DNA from: Streptococcus suis
Lineage (GTDB): Bacteria; Bacillota; Bacilli; Lactobacillales; Streptococcaceae
DNA length: 64,000 nt
Direction of reading: 5' to 3'
NCBI RefSeq assembly: GCF_017601095.1
Contig: NZ_JAGFUX010000002.1
Location: 1 to 64,000, forward strand
Shown here: piece by piece, positions 42,450 through 51,339 of the stretch
Numbering within the stretch: the first letter of the stretch is position 1
How the letters are laid out: each line of letters begins with the position of its first letter
The notes under the pieces: generated by a model
The model's input: only the letters and a program-made list of their open reading frames with translations
The model's database searches: none
What the model was told of the DNA's origin: nothing
Translations under genes and position numbers: made by a program

Positions 42450-43611
42450 ACTTCTTCAGTTGTTTATAAATCAAGCCTGAGCTGATCAAGGCACAGCCAA
42501 TAGCGTATATCCCAAAGGCTCCTGTTGGGGTAGGATTGAGCCTTTCCAGATAAGTCGGCAAGATAGCAGATGTCGCACCGCCGATATTGCAGCCCATGAG
42601 GACAATGGTCATAACAGCATTGAGCAAGGCCTTGGGTGCACGGTCTGTTACCTGACTAAAGACAATGGTTAGAATGATGCTGTAGAAAAATCCTGACACC
42701 ATACCACCGAGCCCCAGCATCCAGAGATTATCCGCAAAGGCAATGCCGACAACCGCGAGTCCAAAGACCACGTAGGAAACTGCCAAAAGCCAGCCCTTCA
42801 ACCGACCAACTAAGCTACTAAAGAGGGTCCCTGCCACAATCCCCATGACCTGCATGAGACTGAGAATGAGACTGGCTTGCTGAGCAGTACCGATGCCCTT
42901 GGCTAAAACAATCTGAGGAATACGAATGGTCAGAAAGGTATTGACGTTGATAACAAAGAAGGCTAAGAATGCCAGATAAATTCCCATCTTCCACATGGTC
43001 TTGTCCAGTTTAACCTTGGGCGCGTTCGCCTCAACTTTTACCTCCATACGAGCAAGTAATTCTTCCTTGGGCACAAAGAGGACAAAAAGAACCAAGATAA
43101 CCAAGGCAAAAAGATAGACCAAGAAGGCAGGCTGCCAACCAAATTGGGTCAACCAACCAACAAGGAGAGTCAGCCCTGCGCTTCCCACTACCTCTGCTGA
43201 ACCACGCAAGCCCATCATTTTGACCCGTTCCTGACCGGTGAAAAAATTACCGATGATATTAATAGCACGCGCATTGATCAAGCCAATCCCTAAACCAAGC
43301 AAGATACGAGCCAGCAAAATCAGAGGATAGGCAGTTAGAAACACCGGTAAAGCACCTCCAATTGCCATTAACAAGAGCCCTGCAATGATAATGTTGCGTT
43401 CCGATAAGAAACGGACAACCAAACCATTCATCAAGAGGGCTACCATAATGGCAAATGACGTCACCGTAATTAAGTTTTCTACCTGACCAGCCGCTATTCC
43501 TTCCTGAGCAAAATGCTCAATCATCTGCGGAATGGCTGGCGAGACAGCAAATGTCGAGACCAGCATGGTGGATAAGGCCAGCAAACTGGCTTTTTCTAAA
43601 ATTCTTTTCAT
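42448..43611 (-). CDS. MFS efflux transporter
   Basis: The start is ATG 43611 (MKRILEKASLLALSTMLVST) after AAGGGAG; 387 residues with 12 hydrophobic helices. Helix 1-2 region AVSPAIPQMIEHFAQEG and loop LSERNIIIAG carry the DHA1-type pattern, and ILLARILLGLGIGLINARAI is the helix 4 motif. It resembles drug or metabolite exporters of the AraJ type; the substrate is unknown. It is divergent to def. Confidence 0.85.
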   Translation of the reverse strand: MKRILEKASLLALSTMLVSTFAVSPAIPQMIEHFAQEGIAAGQVENLITVTSFAIMVALLMNGLVVRFLSERNIIIAGLLLMAIGGALPVFLTAYPLILLARILLGLGIGLINARAINIIGNFFTGQERVKMMGLRGSAEVVGSAGLTLLVGWLTQFGWQPAFLVYLFALVILVLFVLFVPKEELLARMEVKVEANAPKVKLDKTMWKMGIYLAFLAFFVINVNTFLTIRIPQIVLAKGIGTAQQASLILSLMQVMGIVAGTLFSSLVGRLKGWLLAVSYVVFGLAVVGIAFADNLWMLGLGGMVSGFFYSIILTIVFSQVTDRAPKALLNAVMTIVLMGCNIGGATSAILPTYLERLNPTPTGAFGIYAIGCALISSGLIYKQLKK

Positions 43612-43740
43612 TTTTCTCCCTTTCAACGTTCGTCTTTTACTAGTATAGCAGATTTGAGACAGAATAGATAGGTGACTGAGACTTTTATTCTCCTAGATTT
43701 CATGCTATACTTAATCTATCGATACCCAAAGGAGAGAATC

Positions 43741-44355
43741 ATGTCTGTTATTGAACGATTGACAAAAGCTGCCCATTTGATTGACATGGATGACATCATC
43801 CGTGAAGGGCACCCAACCCTACGCCAAGTCGCTGAAGAAGTTGTATTTCCCCTATCTGATCAGGAAATTATTTTAGGCGAAAAAATGATGCAATTCCTCA
43901 AACATTCGCAGGATCCAGTCATGGCTGAGAAAATGAAACTCCGTGGCGGAGTTGGTCTAGCAGCGCCTCAGATTGATGTTTCCAAACGCATCATTGCTGT
44001 CTTAGTCCCAAATCCAGAAGATGAGGAAGGCAATCCACCTGCCCAAGCCTACTCCCTCCAAGAGGTCATGTACAACCCTAAAATCGTGGCACATTCTGTC
44101 CAAGAAGCTGCTATGGAAGGGGGCGAGGGATGTCTATCCGTTGACCGCGAAGTCCAAGGTTACGTAGTCCGACACGCGCGCGTGACTGTTGATTATATGG
44201 ACAAAAACGGAGAAAAACACCGTACCAAACTCAAAGGCTTTAATGCCATCGTGGTCCAACACGAAATCGACCACCTCAACGGTGTCATGTTCTACGACCG
44301 CATCGACCCAGAACACCCATTTGCCGTTAAAGAAGGCATGTTGGTGATTGAATAA
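43741..44355 (+). CDS. def: Peptide deformylase
   Basis: Start ATG 43741 ([20 protein letters not shown]) after AAGGAGAG; 204 residues, the type II length of Gram-positive enzymes. All three metal motifs are present: [14 protein letters not shown] and QHEIDH. It removes the formyl group from nascent proteins and uses Fe or Zn held by the Cys and two His. An extended -10 TGCTATACT lies at about 43703-43711. Confidence 0.96.
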   Translation: MSVIERLTKAAHLIDMDDIIREGHPTLRQVAEEVVFPLSDQEIILGEKMMQFLKHSQDPVMAEKMKLRGGVGLAAPQIDVSKRIIAVLVPNPEDEEGNPPAQAYSLQEVMYNPKIVAHSVQEAAMEGGEGCLSVDREVQGYVVRHARVTVDYMDKNGEKHRTKLKGFNAIVVQHEIDHLNGVMFYDRIDPEHPFAVKEGMLVIE

Positions 44356-44369
44356 GAAGGAATTATAAT
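44341..44369 (+). promoter_or_regulatory. Promoter of the secreted calcium-motif protein, inside the end of def
   Basis: TTGGTG (44341-44346), 17-bp spacer, TATAAT (44364-44369). The -35 overlaps the last def codons. Confidence 0.6.
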
Positions 44370-44389
44370 AGAGGAAGAATAGGATAACC

Positions 44390-45487
44390 ATGAAGAAAAA
44401 TACATTATTGGCAAAAATTGCTAAATCTACTGTCATTGCTACACTAGCTCTATCAAGCCTACCTGTTGGCTTGCCTTTTACCAATGCAAGCACTGTCTAT
44501 GCTAACACAAGCGCTTCAGCAGTTAATGTACCAACTGAAGTATATGTCTTTTCTGGAACAACCCTCACAAAGCCTATTGCTATCTCAGGTATCAATGGAT
44601 TAAAATCAGCGCACTTTATCCAAACAGGAAATAGCACCATCCAAAACCTAGGTCAACTCACTATTTCTTCCAACAAAATCCAAGGCTCTATTTCTGGTGT
44701 TGGTTCCTATCGTCGTCGCTTGGCAATCAATGGTACTGTGGTAAAAACAGCAAATGGCTTACGAGCAACCAGTTTCAAGACCAGTCCAGTGATGACCTTC
44801 CATGTTCTCGACGCAAAAGTACTTGGTTCCGTTGAAAAGACAGCTGGACAAACACTGACTGCAAAAGAAATCTTAGACCAGGTTCAAGTAATTGAAAAAA
44901 GCGGTCTAAACCTCTCTTCTATCGTGACCAAAGAAGTCATCAGTCCCCTACCAACCAGCGGTTCTGGCAACCAAGTTCAAGTACGTTTGACTACTGTATC
45001 TGGTCAGGTAAAAAACCTCTCTGTAACTGTTAACTTCTCGAAAGCAGCTACCCAACAGCCTGTTACACAACCGCCTGTGAACCAGCCTCCTGTCAATCAA
45101 GCACCTGTTATGTTAAATGGCTTTGCGATTGCATATCCTGCTGGAACCACTACTGCAGGAACAACACTTCCTAAGTCCTATTCTTCTTTCTTCACTGTTC
45201 GTAACATCAATCGTATCACCGAGCATGAAAGACAAATGATTGAAAACGTCCTAAACTATAACATGTCATCATCCGGCCGCCCTGTAAAAATCGTACTTGG
45301 CAGCAATGGCATTTACAAGGCCTACAAGCAGGACGGGACAATTATTGAGGAACAAAATATCCGCCTCTTTATCAAGCAAGACACGGATGGCGACCAGGTT
45401 CCAGACTACATGGAAATCGAGAGAGGCACAAACCCTCACGATGCCAAATCTTATCCAAAATGGGAAATGTTAGCCATTATCAACTAA
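44390..45487 (+). CDS. Secreted protein with C-terminal calcium-binding (thrombospondin type 3-like) motif
   Basis: 365 residues. A Sec signal peptide (MKKNTLLAKIAKSTVIATLA to about VYA, cleavage near 38) is followed by a Ser/Thr-rich beta domain (about 45-215). A Pro-rich linker PVTQPPVNQPPVNQAPV (about 226-243) leads to a C-terminal domain ending in DTDGDQVPDYMEIERGTNPH, an EF-hand-like Ca loop of the thrombospondin type 3 kind. There is no LPXTG, so it should be released or held non-covalently. I do not recognise the full protein. It follows def by 34 bp and has its own promoter and terminator. Confidence 0.75.
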   Translation: MKKNTLLAKIAKSTVIATLALSSLPVGLPFTNASTVYANTSASAVNVPTEVYVFSGTTLTKPIAISGINGLKSAHFIQTGNSTIQNLGQLTISSNKIQGSISGVGSYRRRLAINGTVVKTANGLRATSFKTSPVMTFHVLDAKVLGSVEKTAGQTLTAKEILDQVQVIEKSGLNLSSIVTKEVISPLPTSGSGNQVQVRLTTVSGQVKNLSVTVNFSKAATQQPVTQPPVNQPPVNQAPVMLNGFAIAYPAGTTTAGTTLPKSYSSFFTVRNINRITEHERQMIENVLNYNMSSSGRPVKIVLGSNGIYKAYKQDGTIIEEQNIRLFIKQDTDGDQVPDYMEIERGTNPHDAKSYPKWEMLAIIN

Positions 45488-45523
45488 GAACTTCTTCTGC
45501 TAAGCAGCACGAACCCATAACAC

Positions 45524-45565
45524 AAAAATACCGACCAGGTCCCAGAAGGAAAGGTCGGTATTTTT
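45524..45565 (+). terminator. Terminator of the secreted-protein gene
   Basis: AAAAATACCGACC / GGTCGGTATTTTT perfect stem with a T-run, 36 bp after the stop. Confidence 0.85.
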
Positions 45566-45571
45566 CATATG

Positions 45572-45888
45572 TTTCTAATACTCAATGAAAATCAAAAGTA
45601 GCCTAGGAAACGAAGCCGAAGATAGAACTCCGCTCCTCTCCTGTTTCAAGGGAGCAGGCTGAGGCTGAACAAAAAGTCCAGCCTCTCTTCTCAGAGTTCG
45701 TGTCAACATCTCAGCGCAGTGGTTGATTGGCAGATTTGTTCGTGTTTCACACTCCAAATCTGACCTAATCAACTATGCGGGGGTGGGAAGACGAACTCTT
45801 TTCAGACTGGTCGAGTTCTTTCCCACTCCCACTCATCTAGGCAAGTTGACAACGGGTCTTTTTGATTTTCGAAGAGTATAACTCTATA
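45572..45888 (-). repeat. BOX-like composite repeat
   Basis: The left end ATACTCAATGAAAATCAAAA followed by GTAGCCTAGG matches, in reverse, the boxC end of pneumococcal BOX elements. The right end GATTTTCGAAGAGTATA matches the reversed boxA start. The interior is hairpin-rich: GTTGATTGGCAGATTT with AAATCTGACCTAATCAAC, and GGTGGGAAGACGAACTC with GAGTTCTTTCCCACTCCC. About 130 bp of it recurs in inverted orientation at 49.82 kb. The BOX comparison is from memory. It accounts for the gene-free stretch here. Confidence 0.65.
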
Positions 45889-45919
45889 TTTACATGCCCC
45901 TGCTCACTCAGCCTCCCTT

Positions 45920-48262
45920 TTATAAACATAGCAAAGCTAACTGCCTAAAGATTTCCTGCCCATACAAAATCAGGTCTTGAAAGAGGAGGTAGTCCAGTAA
46001 GGCCAACAATCCAATTAGCAAGATAAAAACGACCAAGCGATTGGAAAACCGAACTTGCAAGAGATGATTGAAACTAACCAATCCAATTTCCAAAACAAGC
46101 AAGCCAAGCACCATCCACAAGAGATAAGAAGCATTGGGCAGGAACCAAGCCCAGAGTTCTTGTCCCCTCAGGAGTTCAAGAAAAATACCCCTCTCCGAAT
46201 GGGAAAGCAAGATAAGGCCATCTCCCAGATAACCGATTCCTCCGACTAGACTATTGACTAGGAAAAGACTAGCTAGAAAGAGCATTGTAAAACCTAGTGC
46301 CTGGCCCAGTCCCAGCAACCACTTGGTGAATAGAACCTGACGCAAATCCACTGGCTGGGTCTGATAAAGACGCCAGTTTTTTCCAGCAACTTCCACCGCC
46401 TTGCCCCGACTGCCAATCCAAACCGCCAGCAAGAGCACCCACAAATAGGCCGGACCATCAAAAAGAGAGCGCAGGCTGCCGATACCTGACAGATCTCTGG
46501 AGCGGTCCCAAGATGGATCGTCTACTGGAACCAAGGCATCATTGGTATCAAAATGATTTTCCAAGCTGGTCAAAATGACATCCTTGCCCCGCTTAGTTGC
46601 TGGCACCCCAGCCTCCATCAGCTGCTGCCAAAAATACTGACTGACCTGATTGCGGGTCTGGTAACGGCGAAGATTATCCACCGTCTGGCTGGCCCCAATA
46701 TCACCATTGGCAAAAGCCTTCTCCTCCCTGGTCCAGAGATAGACCTGCTCTGCCTCCAGCAAAGCAAGGTGACTAGCCGGCAGAGCCTGAGGATTGTCCT
46801 GATAAACCTGCCACTGCTTGACATAGAGGTCTTTATAGACACGATATTCTTGCAAGAGACCAAGCCTCAGCTCCAACTCCTCCTGATAGCTCACGTCCTC
46901 TTTGACCAACTGCCTCAGACGGTTGATTTCCGACTGCAAAACCTCCACATATGCCCCATCCTGCTCATAGGACTGGGCAACCAACTCCATCGAAACCCTC
47001 TCCTCCTGGGCAACCTCTTGCTTTTGTAGGCCTGTTACTAGGGAAAATAGCAGAGCTAGGAACAAGTTTACTAAGACGAGCCCTTTCCAAGTCTTGAGCC
47101 GACTAAGGATGAGAACATCAAACGACCAAACCTTGTCTAAAGAGCCTGTGTCTAACTCCTTTTGATGACCAACTGTCAAGACCAGCCTTTTCTTTTCTGT
47201 CAGCACATAATAGGCAACGAAAAGCCCAATGGTCAGCAGGAGGAAGCCATCCACCTGTAAAAAGACCTGTGAAAATGTAGCTGTGTCTAAAAAACTCGGA
47301 AAGGCAAGCAAGGGAAATACTTGACCTGACCAACCAGCTACTGCACCTGCCTGATAGGAAAGAACCAAAGCCAAGAGTAATCCAATCACCACAAAAATCA
47401 GCCGACTGGCTAACAAGTGGTCCAAAAATCCAAATAGCAGGCGAATAGCTAGGAGTAAGATTAGCCAAAAGCCAAGCAAGATAAGCCCGTAAAGCCAAGA
47501 GCCGATCAACTGACTCTGACCCAACATCTCAACAGGAGCTTGAAAACTAGACACAGCCAACTGACCTGTCAGCCCATCATAGACCAGGATAAAGAGCAAC
47601 CCCAGCCCAACTGCAAAGAGTAGCGATAGCATGGAGGCAGCCAAACGCCTGATCCCCTGCAAACTCAGACTATCCCACTGCCGCAACTGCCAAACTTGAT
47701 GAGCCAGTGTCTTTTCCGCCAGCTGATTGGCAAGCAGAAAACCAAACACTAAAAATACAGGAAGAAAACCAAACAAACTTTCTAAGTAGGCTTGAACAAT
47801 ACGCCCTGTTGACCAAGCCTTGTTTTCAGGACCATCAGGCAGTTGATACTCAATCAGCCAGTCATTCCATCTGGCCAAACGTTCGACTTCCGTTTGTGTC
47901 AAGGAATTCCGAGTTTGAAAAAGCTGTCGATTGCGGCTGATAAAATAGTCCAGGTCTTGATACATGAGCTTTCGATAGTTGGGGATAGCTTCAAACTTCC
48001 CCTCATCTAAGGCCTGACCGACACTTTCTATATCGGATTTCAAGCCCAGCATCCGCGGTGCTTCTTCTGAATCCTCATCTATTTTTACATCAGCTAGTAC
48101 ACTGGCCAATTCACTCAGTTCTTCTTTATAGGTTTCCACATAGGTCGCTTGATGGGCTTGCCTTTGCGAGATGGGAAGGTAGGCCAGACCTAGAAAACCC
48201 AGCACGAGCAAGCAGTAGAGAGGCGACCAGAGAATTTTCTTGATTTCAAAGTTCAGCCTCAT
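45920..48262 (-). CDS. Large ABC-2-type permease with internal duplication
   Basis: 780 residues. Two halves have the same plan. Half 1: helix (8-28), a long extracytoplasmic helical region (about 33-155), then about five helices. Half 2: LSRLKTWKGLVLVNLFLALL (about 385), a second extracytoplasmic helical region (about 410-570, MELVAQSYEQDGAYVEVLQS), then about five helices. The protein is thus a fused pair of permease units that could pair with one ATPase. The substrate is unknown; the plan recalls bacteriocin or lantibiotic self-protection exporters. It overlaps the ATPase gene by 4 bp. Confidence 0.8.
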   Translation of the reverse strand: MRLNFEIKKILWSPLYCLLVLGFLGLAYLPISQRQAHQATYVETYKEELSELASVLADVKIDEDSEEAPRMLGLKSDIESVGQALDEGKFEAIPNYRKLMYQDLDYFISRNRQLFQTRNSLTQTEVERLARWNDWLIEYQLPDGPENKAWSTGRIVQAYLESLFGFLPVFLVFGFLLANQLAEKTLAHQVWQLRQWDSLSLQGIRRLAASMLSLLFAVGLGLLFILVYDGLTGQLAVSSFQAPVEMLGQSQLIGSWLYGLILLGFWLILLLAIRLLFGFLDHLLASRLIFVVIGLLLALVLSYQAGAVAGWSGQVFPLLAFPSFLDTATFSQVFLQVDGFLLLTIGLFVAYYVLTEKKRLVLTVGHQKELDTGSLDKVWSFDVLILSRLKTWKGLVLVNLFLALLFSLVTGLQKQEVAQEERVSMELVAQSYEQDGAYVEVLQSEINRLRQLVKEDVSYQEELELRLGLLQEYRVYKDLYVKQWQVYQDNPQALPASHLALLEAEQVYLWTREEKAFANGDIGASQTVDNLRRYQTRNQVSQYFWQQLMEAGVPATKRGKDVILTSLENHFDTNDALVPVDDPSWDRSRDLSGIGSLRSLFDGPAYLWVLLLAVWIGSRGKAVEVAGKNWRLYQTQPVDLRQVLFTKWLLGLGQALGFTMLFLASLFLVNSLVGGIGYLGDGLILLSHSERGIFLELLRGQELWAWFLPNASYLLWMVLGLLVLEIGLVSFNHLLQVRFSNRLVVFILLIGLLALLDYLLFQDLILYGQEIFRQLALLCL

Positions 48263-49143
48263 GTCCCCTCACCACCTTCCTCCACGTAGAGATCACGGTA
48301 GAGGGACTCCATATAGTCGCTGGCTTTTGTAAGGCCCGCCACCTGCTGGATTGGAATACAATCCAAACAATCCAGTAAATCTCTCTCAGGCAAGAAGATT
48401 TCCACCAGACCCTGCTCTGCCTTTTTCCACAAGAGTTGAGGATAATCCCGTAAAAATTCCTGAACCTGCTTGGAGTTTTCCACAGCAAGATGGTAATCAT
48501 AATCCGCTGTCAACTCCACTTCTGTGGCAATCAACTTGCTAGCCTTGAGGAAATAAACCTGATTAGTCAGTTTCTCAATCTCCGACAAATGGTGGGAAGA
48601 AAGCAAAATGGCAACCCCTTCTGCTTGTAAGTTTAGAAGAAATTCCCGCTGCTGAATAATATTGGTCGGGTCCAAACCGATATGGGGCTCATCCAGCAAC
48701 AAGAGCTTGGGCTTGGGAAGGATAGCCATGGCAAAGAGCAACTTCTGCTTCATACCCATGGAATAGCCAGCCACTCGCTTTTTGACATAGTAGCCCATCC
48801 CCAATTCTTCCACCAGCCCATCCACTTCCTTTTTCCCCAGCTTGTGGGTGGCAGCCACATAAGTCAGATGGTCGTAACCCGTCAACTGTGGATAAAGGGC
48901 TTGGGCGTCCAACATGACAGACATATCTTGAAAAATCGCTCGGTCACTATTGGGACGACCATTGATGGTTACTGACCCACGGTCAGCGATTTCTGTGTTG
49001 CTGATAATATTCAACAGAGTGGATTTCCCCACACCATTGGGACCGACTAGGGCAACCAAGTCCCCCGCTTGTAGCTCAAAGGACACATAGGACAAGACCT
49101 GGTGGGCACCGTATCGCTTGCAGATATCAACTACTTTTAGCAT
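48259..49143 (-). CDS. ABC transporter ATPase
   Basis: 294 residues: MLKVVDICKRYGAHQVLSYV. Walker A GPNGVGKST, unusual signature YSMGMKQKL in place of LSGGQ (common in BcrA/antibiotic-type exporters), Walker B LLLLDEPHIGLD and H-loop LSSHHLSE. A C-terminal extension (about 215-294) is typical of exporter ATPases. Partner of the duplicated permease. It has its own promoter, downstream of a terminator that ends the small membrane ORF. Confidence 0.9.
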   Translation of the reverse strand: MLKVVDICKRYGAHQVLSYVSFELQAGDLVALVGPNGVGKSTLLNIISNTEIADRGSVTINGRPNSDRAIFQDMSVMLDAQALYPQLTGYDHLTYVAATHKLGKKEVDGLVEELGMGYYVKKRVAGYSMGMKQKLLFAMAILPKPKLLLLDEPHIGLDPTNIIQQREFLLNLQAEGVAILLSSHHLSEIEKLTNQVYFLKASKLIATEVELTADYDYHLAVENSKQVQEFLRDYPQLLWKKAEQGLVEIFLPERDLLDCLDCIPIQQVAGLTKASDYMESLYRDLYVEEGGEGT

Positions 49144-49198
49144 AGAAACTCCTTTCTTTGGGAAATGGCAGAGCAGAGAACACTGTTTAACTATATAT

Positions 49199-49227
49199 AT
49201 TTTAGCCTTTTAAAAAATGCAATTCAA
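49199..49227 (-). promoter_or_regulatory. Promoter of the ABC exporter operon
   Basis: TTGAAT (49222-49227), 17-bp spacer, TAAAAT (49199-49204). Confidence 0.75.
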
Positions 49228-49250
49228 GAATCTTTACAAAAAGAAAATAG

Positions 49251-49274
49251 TAAAAACGACCCCCAGGATCGTTT
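49251..49274 (-). terminator. Terminator between the 50-codon ORF and the ABC exporter
   Basis: On the minus strand AACGATCC-TGGG-GGTCGTTTTTAC: stem with one bulge and a T-tract. Confidence 0.65.
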
Positions 49275-49317
49275 CCAAATCATTCTTTTCCACAGCCATG
49301 CACAAGCGTACTGCAAG

Positions 49318-49470
49318 CTAGCTACTACGAAAGAATGTGTAGACAAAAAATGTCAAACTAAGGCCCCAGAGACAGTAACTTAGCCACTTAAAGGCTCCTC
49401 TTTTCTCCAAGCTATACTGCCACATACAAAGCCACCCTAGGAAAAAACTCCCTAAACTAACAATTGCCAT
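49318..49470 (-). CDS. Small 50-residue membrane protein
   Basis: ATG at 49470, TAG at 49318. MAIVSLGSFFLGWLCMWQYS is the first hydrophobic helix, then LEKRGAFKW, then a second helix LSYCLWGLSLTFFVYTFF. GGAG lies 7 bp before the start, and TATAAT (minus strand, near 49512) about 40 bp upstream. A terminator follows. Compact, with its own signals, and next to an exporter; no family recognised. Confidence 0.55.
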   Translation of the reverse strand: MAIVSLGSFFLGWLCMWQYSLEKRGAFKWLSYCLWGLSLTFFVYTFFRSS

Positions 49471-49529
49471 ACTCTGCTCCGTGTTTTGTTGTATATTATT
49501 ATATTGATTATATCATATTTTTTCCCAGA

Positions 49530-49566
49530 GAAAAGAAAAACTTGTCCACATGGGGACAAGTTTTAA
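49530..49566 (-). terminator. Terminator of the GlsB-like gene
   Basis: AAAACTTGTCC / GGACAAGTTTT with a short loop and TTTTTCTTTTC on the minus strand, overlapping the stop codon. Confidence 0.85.
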
Positions 49567-49793
49567 GAATTTTTTCGACCAAAGAGAGCCACTAACAATA
49601 CCGCACCAAAGACTGACGGTACTAGGGCCATACCAGCAAACTGTGGTCCCCAGTCGCCAAAGAGCAACTGCCCAATCCATGAACCTGCAAGACCAAGGAT
49701 AATATTTCCCAGACAGCCACGACGGTCATCTGATGAGGTCAAAGCCCCAGCAATTAAGCCTATAATGGCACCCGCTATAATACTTGATAACAT
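49563..49793 (-). CDS. GlsB/YeaQ/YmgE family stress-response membrane protein
   Basis: 76 residues with three hydrophobic helices. Starts MLSSIIAGAIIGLIAGALTS, then GCLGNIILGLAGSWIGQLLF (Gly-zipper helix of the transglycosylase-associated family), then LVPSVFGAVLLVALFGRK. The family is induced under stress in many bacteria, but the mechanism is not known. It is a single-gene unit with a strong terminator. It lies between the BOX-like repeat copy and the exporter. Confidence 0.88.
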   Translation of the reverse strand: MLSSIIAGAIIGLIAGALTSSDDRRGCLGNIILGLAGSWIGQLLFGDWGPQFAGMALVPSVFGAVLLVALFGRKNS

Positions 49794-49811
49794 CTTATAT
49801 TCCTCCTTATT

Positions 49812-49965
49812 TACAAAATGGGAGTGGGAAAGAACTCGACTAGGTCAAAAAGAGTTCGTCTTCCCACCCCCGCACAGTTGATTAGGCCAGATTTGGAGTG
49901 CAAAACACGAACAAATCTGCCAATCAACCACTGCGCTGAGATGTTGATACGAACTCTGAGAAGTG
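49812..49965 (+). repeat. Partial BOX-like repeat, inverted copy
   Basis: GGGAAAGAACTCGACTAGGT to TGTTGATACGAACTCTGAGA is a close inverted copy of 45.70-45.83 kb. The internal palindromes are kept. The boxA and boxC ends are mostly missing. Confidence 0.75.
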
Positions 49966-50001
49966 ATCCTGGGCTTTTTGCTCAGTTTCATTCAAATATC
50001 A

Positions 50002-51243
50002 TTAAATCGCCCACTCACCGTCACGGAAGATTGGCACACGGGTACCGTCTTCACGGATACCGTCAATGTTCATCTTGTTAGAACCAATCATAAAGTCCAC
50101 ATGGACATCTGAACGGTTAAGGCCTGCTTCTTTGAGCTCTTCTTGGCTCATTTCAGTACCACCTTCGATAGAGAAAGCATAGGCAGAACCGATAGCCAAG
50201 TGGTTTGAGGCATTTTCATCAAAAAGCGTGTTGAAGAAGGTCACCCCTGATTGAGAGATTGGGCTCTTGTCTGGCACAAGGGCAACTTCGCCAAGACCAC
50301 GCGCTCCAGCATTGTCAAAGACCAATTTCTTCATAACTTCATCGCCTTTTTCAGCAGTTACATCCACGATTTCACCATCTTTAAAGGTTACCTTGATGCC
50401 TTCGATGATGTTACCGTTGTAGCTGAGTGGTTTTGTGGATGTGACATAGCCGTCTGCCACACGGTAGTCAGGTGCTGTGAAGACCTCTTCTGTTGGCATG
50501 TTGGCGATAAACTTCTCACCTTGGGCATTGATCGAGCCAGCTGCTTCCCACAAGTGGTTTTTCGGCATACCGAGAACTAGGTCAGTTCCTGGTGCTGTAT
50601 AGTGCAATTTGACAAACTGCTCGTCGTTAAGGACCTTAGCTTTAGCCACCAAGCGTGCCTCGTGCTCTTCCCAAGCCTTGATTGGATCTTCTTCGTAGAC
50701 ACGGCAGGTCTTGAAGATTTGGTCCCAGAGGAGGCCCACTGCCTCTTCGTCAGATGCTGCATTTGGGAAGACTTTTTTAGCCCATTCCAAACCAGAGGCT
50801 GCAGCCAGTGTCCAGCTGATTTTGTTGGCTTGCGTTGCTTGACGCATTGGGTTCAAGGCCTGGCTAAGAGCACGAGCGTTGCGAGATAATTTCTCTGGAT
50901 CAACGCCATCGTAAGCACCTGGGTCATCAGACAAGACTACCAAACGGCTGGCCTTACGCTCCAAGAGGTAGTTCATTTCTGTAATGCGTTGTGGGTGAAC
51001 TTGTTCCAAGAGTTCCACATCGACATTAACCAAACGCTCACGCGCAATCACATCGTCCAACCAGTTGACCAAGACTTCAGCCGCACCGTGTGCATAGGCT
51101 TCTTTGACAATCAAACGTGCCAATTCAGCCTGCTCCACACCGATAGTCAACTGTACCGTATGACCAGGTTGGACATTGATACCTGTTGAAACCAAGAGTT
51201 TAGCATATTTAGCGAGATTTTCTTTAAAATTTGGTAATACCAT
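50002..51243 (-). CDS. pepS: Aminopeptidase PepS (M29 family)
   Basis: 413 residues starting MVLPNFKENLAKYAKLLVST. M29 metallopeptidase features: the C-terminal half holds the metal ligands: NIIEGIKVTFKDGEIVDVTA, then GARGLGEVALVPDKSPISQS, FNTLFDENASNHLAIGSAYA and SDVHVDFMIGSNKMNIDGI. The family releases N-terminal residues from peptides using two metals; PepS of streptococci prefers Arg and aromatic residues. Single-gene unit: TG-extended -10 (TACAAT) lies near 51280, 35 bp upstream. Confidence 0.93.
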   Translation of the reverse strand: MVLPNFKENLAKYAKLLVSTGINVQPGHTVQLTIGVEQAELARLIVKEAYAHGAAEVLVNWLDDVIARERLVNVDVELLEQVHPQRITEMNYLLERKASRLVVLSDDPGAYDGVDPEKLSRNARALSQALNPMRQATQANKISWTLAAASGLEWAKKVFPNAASDEEAVGLLWDQIFKTCRVYEEDPIKAWEEHEARLVAKAKVLNDEQFVKLHYTAPGTDLVLGMPKNHLWEAAGSINAQGEKFIANMPTEEVFTAPDYRVADGYVTSTKPLSYNGNIIEGIKVTFKDGEIVDVTAEKGDEVMKKLVFDNAGARGLGEVALVPDKSPISQSGVTFFNTLFDENASNHLAIGSAYAFSIEGGTEMSQEELKEAGLNRSDVHVDFMIGSNKMNIDGIREDGTRVPIFRDGEWAI

Positions 51244-51302
51244 ATTTTTCTCCTTTGAAATGTAATACTAGATTATTGTATCATATTTTGAAGCTGGGCT
51301 GA

Positions 51303-51335
51303 CAAAAAAACTTCCTGCTGATACAGGAAGTTGAA
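51303..51335 (-). terminator. Terminator downstream of the nitroreductase gene
   Basis: On the minus strand AACTTCCTG-TATCAG-CAGGAAGTTTTTTTG. It is about 280 bp after the nitroreductase stop, beyond the repeat. Confidence 0.8.
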
Positions 51336-51339
51336 AAGG

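Noticed and set aside
46055-48243. Several + strand frames opposite the ABC permease gene
   Set aside because: Shadows of a Leu-rich membrane protein gene; no ribosome sites and no conserved features.
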